Of a stretch of 5,951 nucleotides of DNA, positions 5,820 through 5,951 are shown one piece after another. Position 1 is the stretch's first letter. Each line of letters begins with the position of its first letter. The translations under genes and the position numbers were made by a program. Origin of the DNA: Bacteroidia bacterium (lineage in GTDB: Bacteria > Bacteroidota > Bacteroidia > JABDFU01). The DNA lies in the NCBI GenBank assembly GCA_020849195.1, contig JADLGT010000059.1, positions 1-5,951 on the forward strand, read 5' to 3'. Under the pieces are notes generated by a model. That model was not told the DNA's origin. It was given only the letters and a program-made list of their open reading frames with translations, and searched no databases.

Positions 5820-5951
5820 TTATGCACCTACTTCAATATTTTTATGTTTAGGAATAGTTAGGAGAATTACAAAACCCAGCACAAAAAATACAATAAGTGC
5901 CAGAACCGAATTACGCATGCCTCCAGATACACCTTCAATGTAACCAAACGA
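5820..5951 (-). CDS. C-terminal end of an integral membrane transporter, probably MFS (UMF1 type), 5' part outside the window
   Basis: An open frame enters from the right edge and ends at TAA (5820-5822), giving 43 residues. A hydrophobic helix, about residues 15-33 (SVLALIVFFVLGFVILLTI), is followed by a short charged tail PKHKNIEVGA. The preceding GYIEGVSGGMRNSVLAL resembles the last-helix region of the Atg22-like UMF1 branch of the major facilitator superfamily as I remember it; the family call is tentative on so short a piece. The gene is on the same strand as the LutA-type gene, 84 bases upstream, and could share a transcript with it. Confidence 0.6.
   Translation of the reverse strand, partial: SFGYIEGVSGGMRNSVLALIVFFVLGFVILLTIPKHKNIEVGA

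Overview
The window looks like chromosomal DNA from a member of the Bacteroidota. GC is low to moderate, start codons lack recognisable Shine-Dalgarno sequences, possible promoter -7 elements resemble the Bacteroidota TAnnTTTG type, and the proteins (FeoB, MlaE/MlaF, alkyltransferase-like protein, LutA-type protein) read like versions common in that phylum. No species can be named from the sequence alone. There is no rRNA, tRNA, CRISPR array or insertion sequence.

Layout. (1) Positions 1-2167, minus strand: the ferrous iron uptake pair feoA then feoB. feoB runs off the left edge, so about 626 codons are present and the C-terminus is missing. (2) Positions 2168-2567: a 400-base divergent intergenic region. 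It holds an imperfect AGGT-N7-ACCT dyad next to feoA that resembles a DtxR/IdeR-type metalloregulator operator, a short direct repeat, and a hairpin followed by six T on the plus strand. (3) Positions 2568-4063, plus strand: a translationally coupled MlaE-type permease and MlaF-type ATPase, the inner-membrane core of a lipid transporter, without an MCE (MlaD) gene beside it. (4) Positions 4093-5951, minus strand, convergent with the previous pair: the last 43 codons of a membrane transporter (probably an MFS/UMF1 type), a LutA/YkgE-type Fe-S protein, a DinB-family putative metal-dependent protein, and an alkyltransferase-like protein (ATL) whose start overlaps the DinB stop.

How they work together. 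FeoA and FeoB form one Fe(II) uptake unit, probably repressed by iron. MlaE and MlaF form one ABC complex acting on phospholipids at the cell envelope. The DinB-like and ATL genes look co-translated, and the ATL gives the pair a possible link to alkylation damage. The three groups have no evident functional connection to one another.

I see no clear new multi-gene system. The points most worth checking are the DtxR-like site at feoA, the hairpin ahead of mlaE, and the DinB-ATL junction, which combines a TTG start, a 4-base overlap and a run of nine A.
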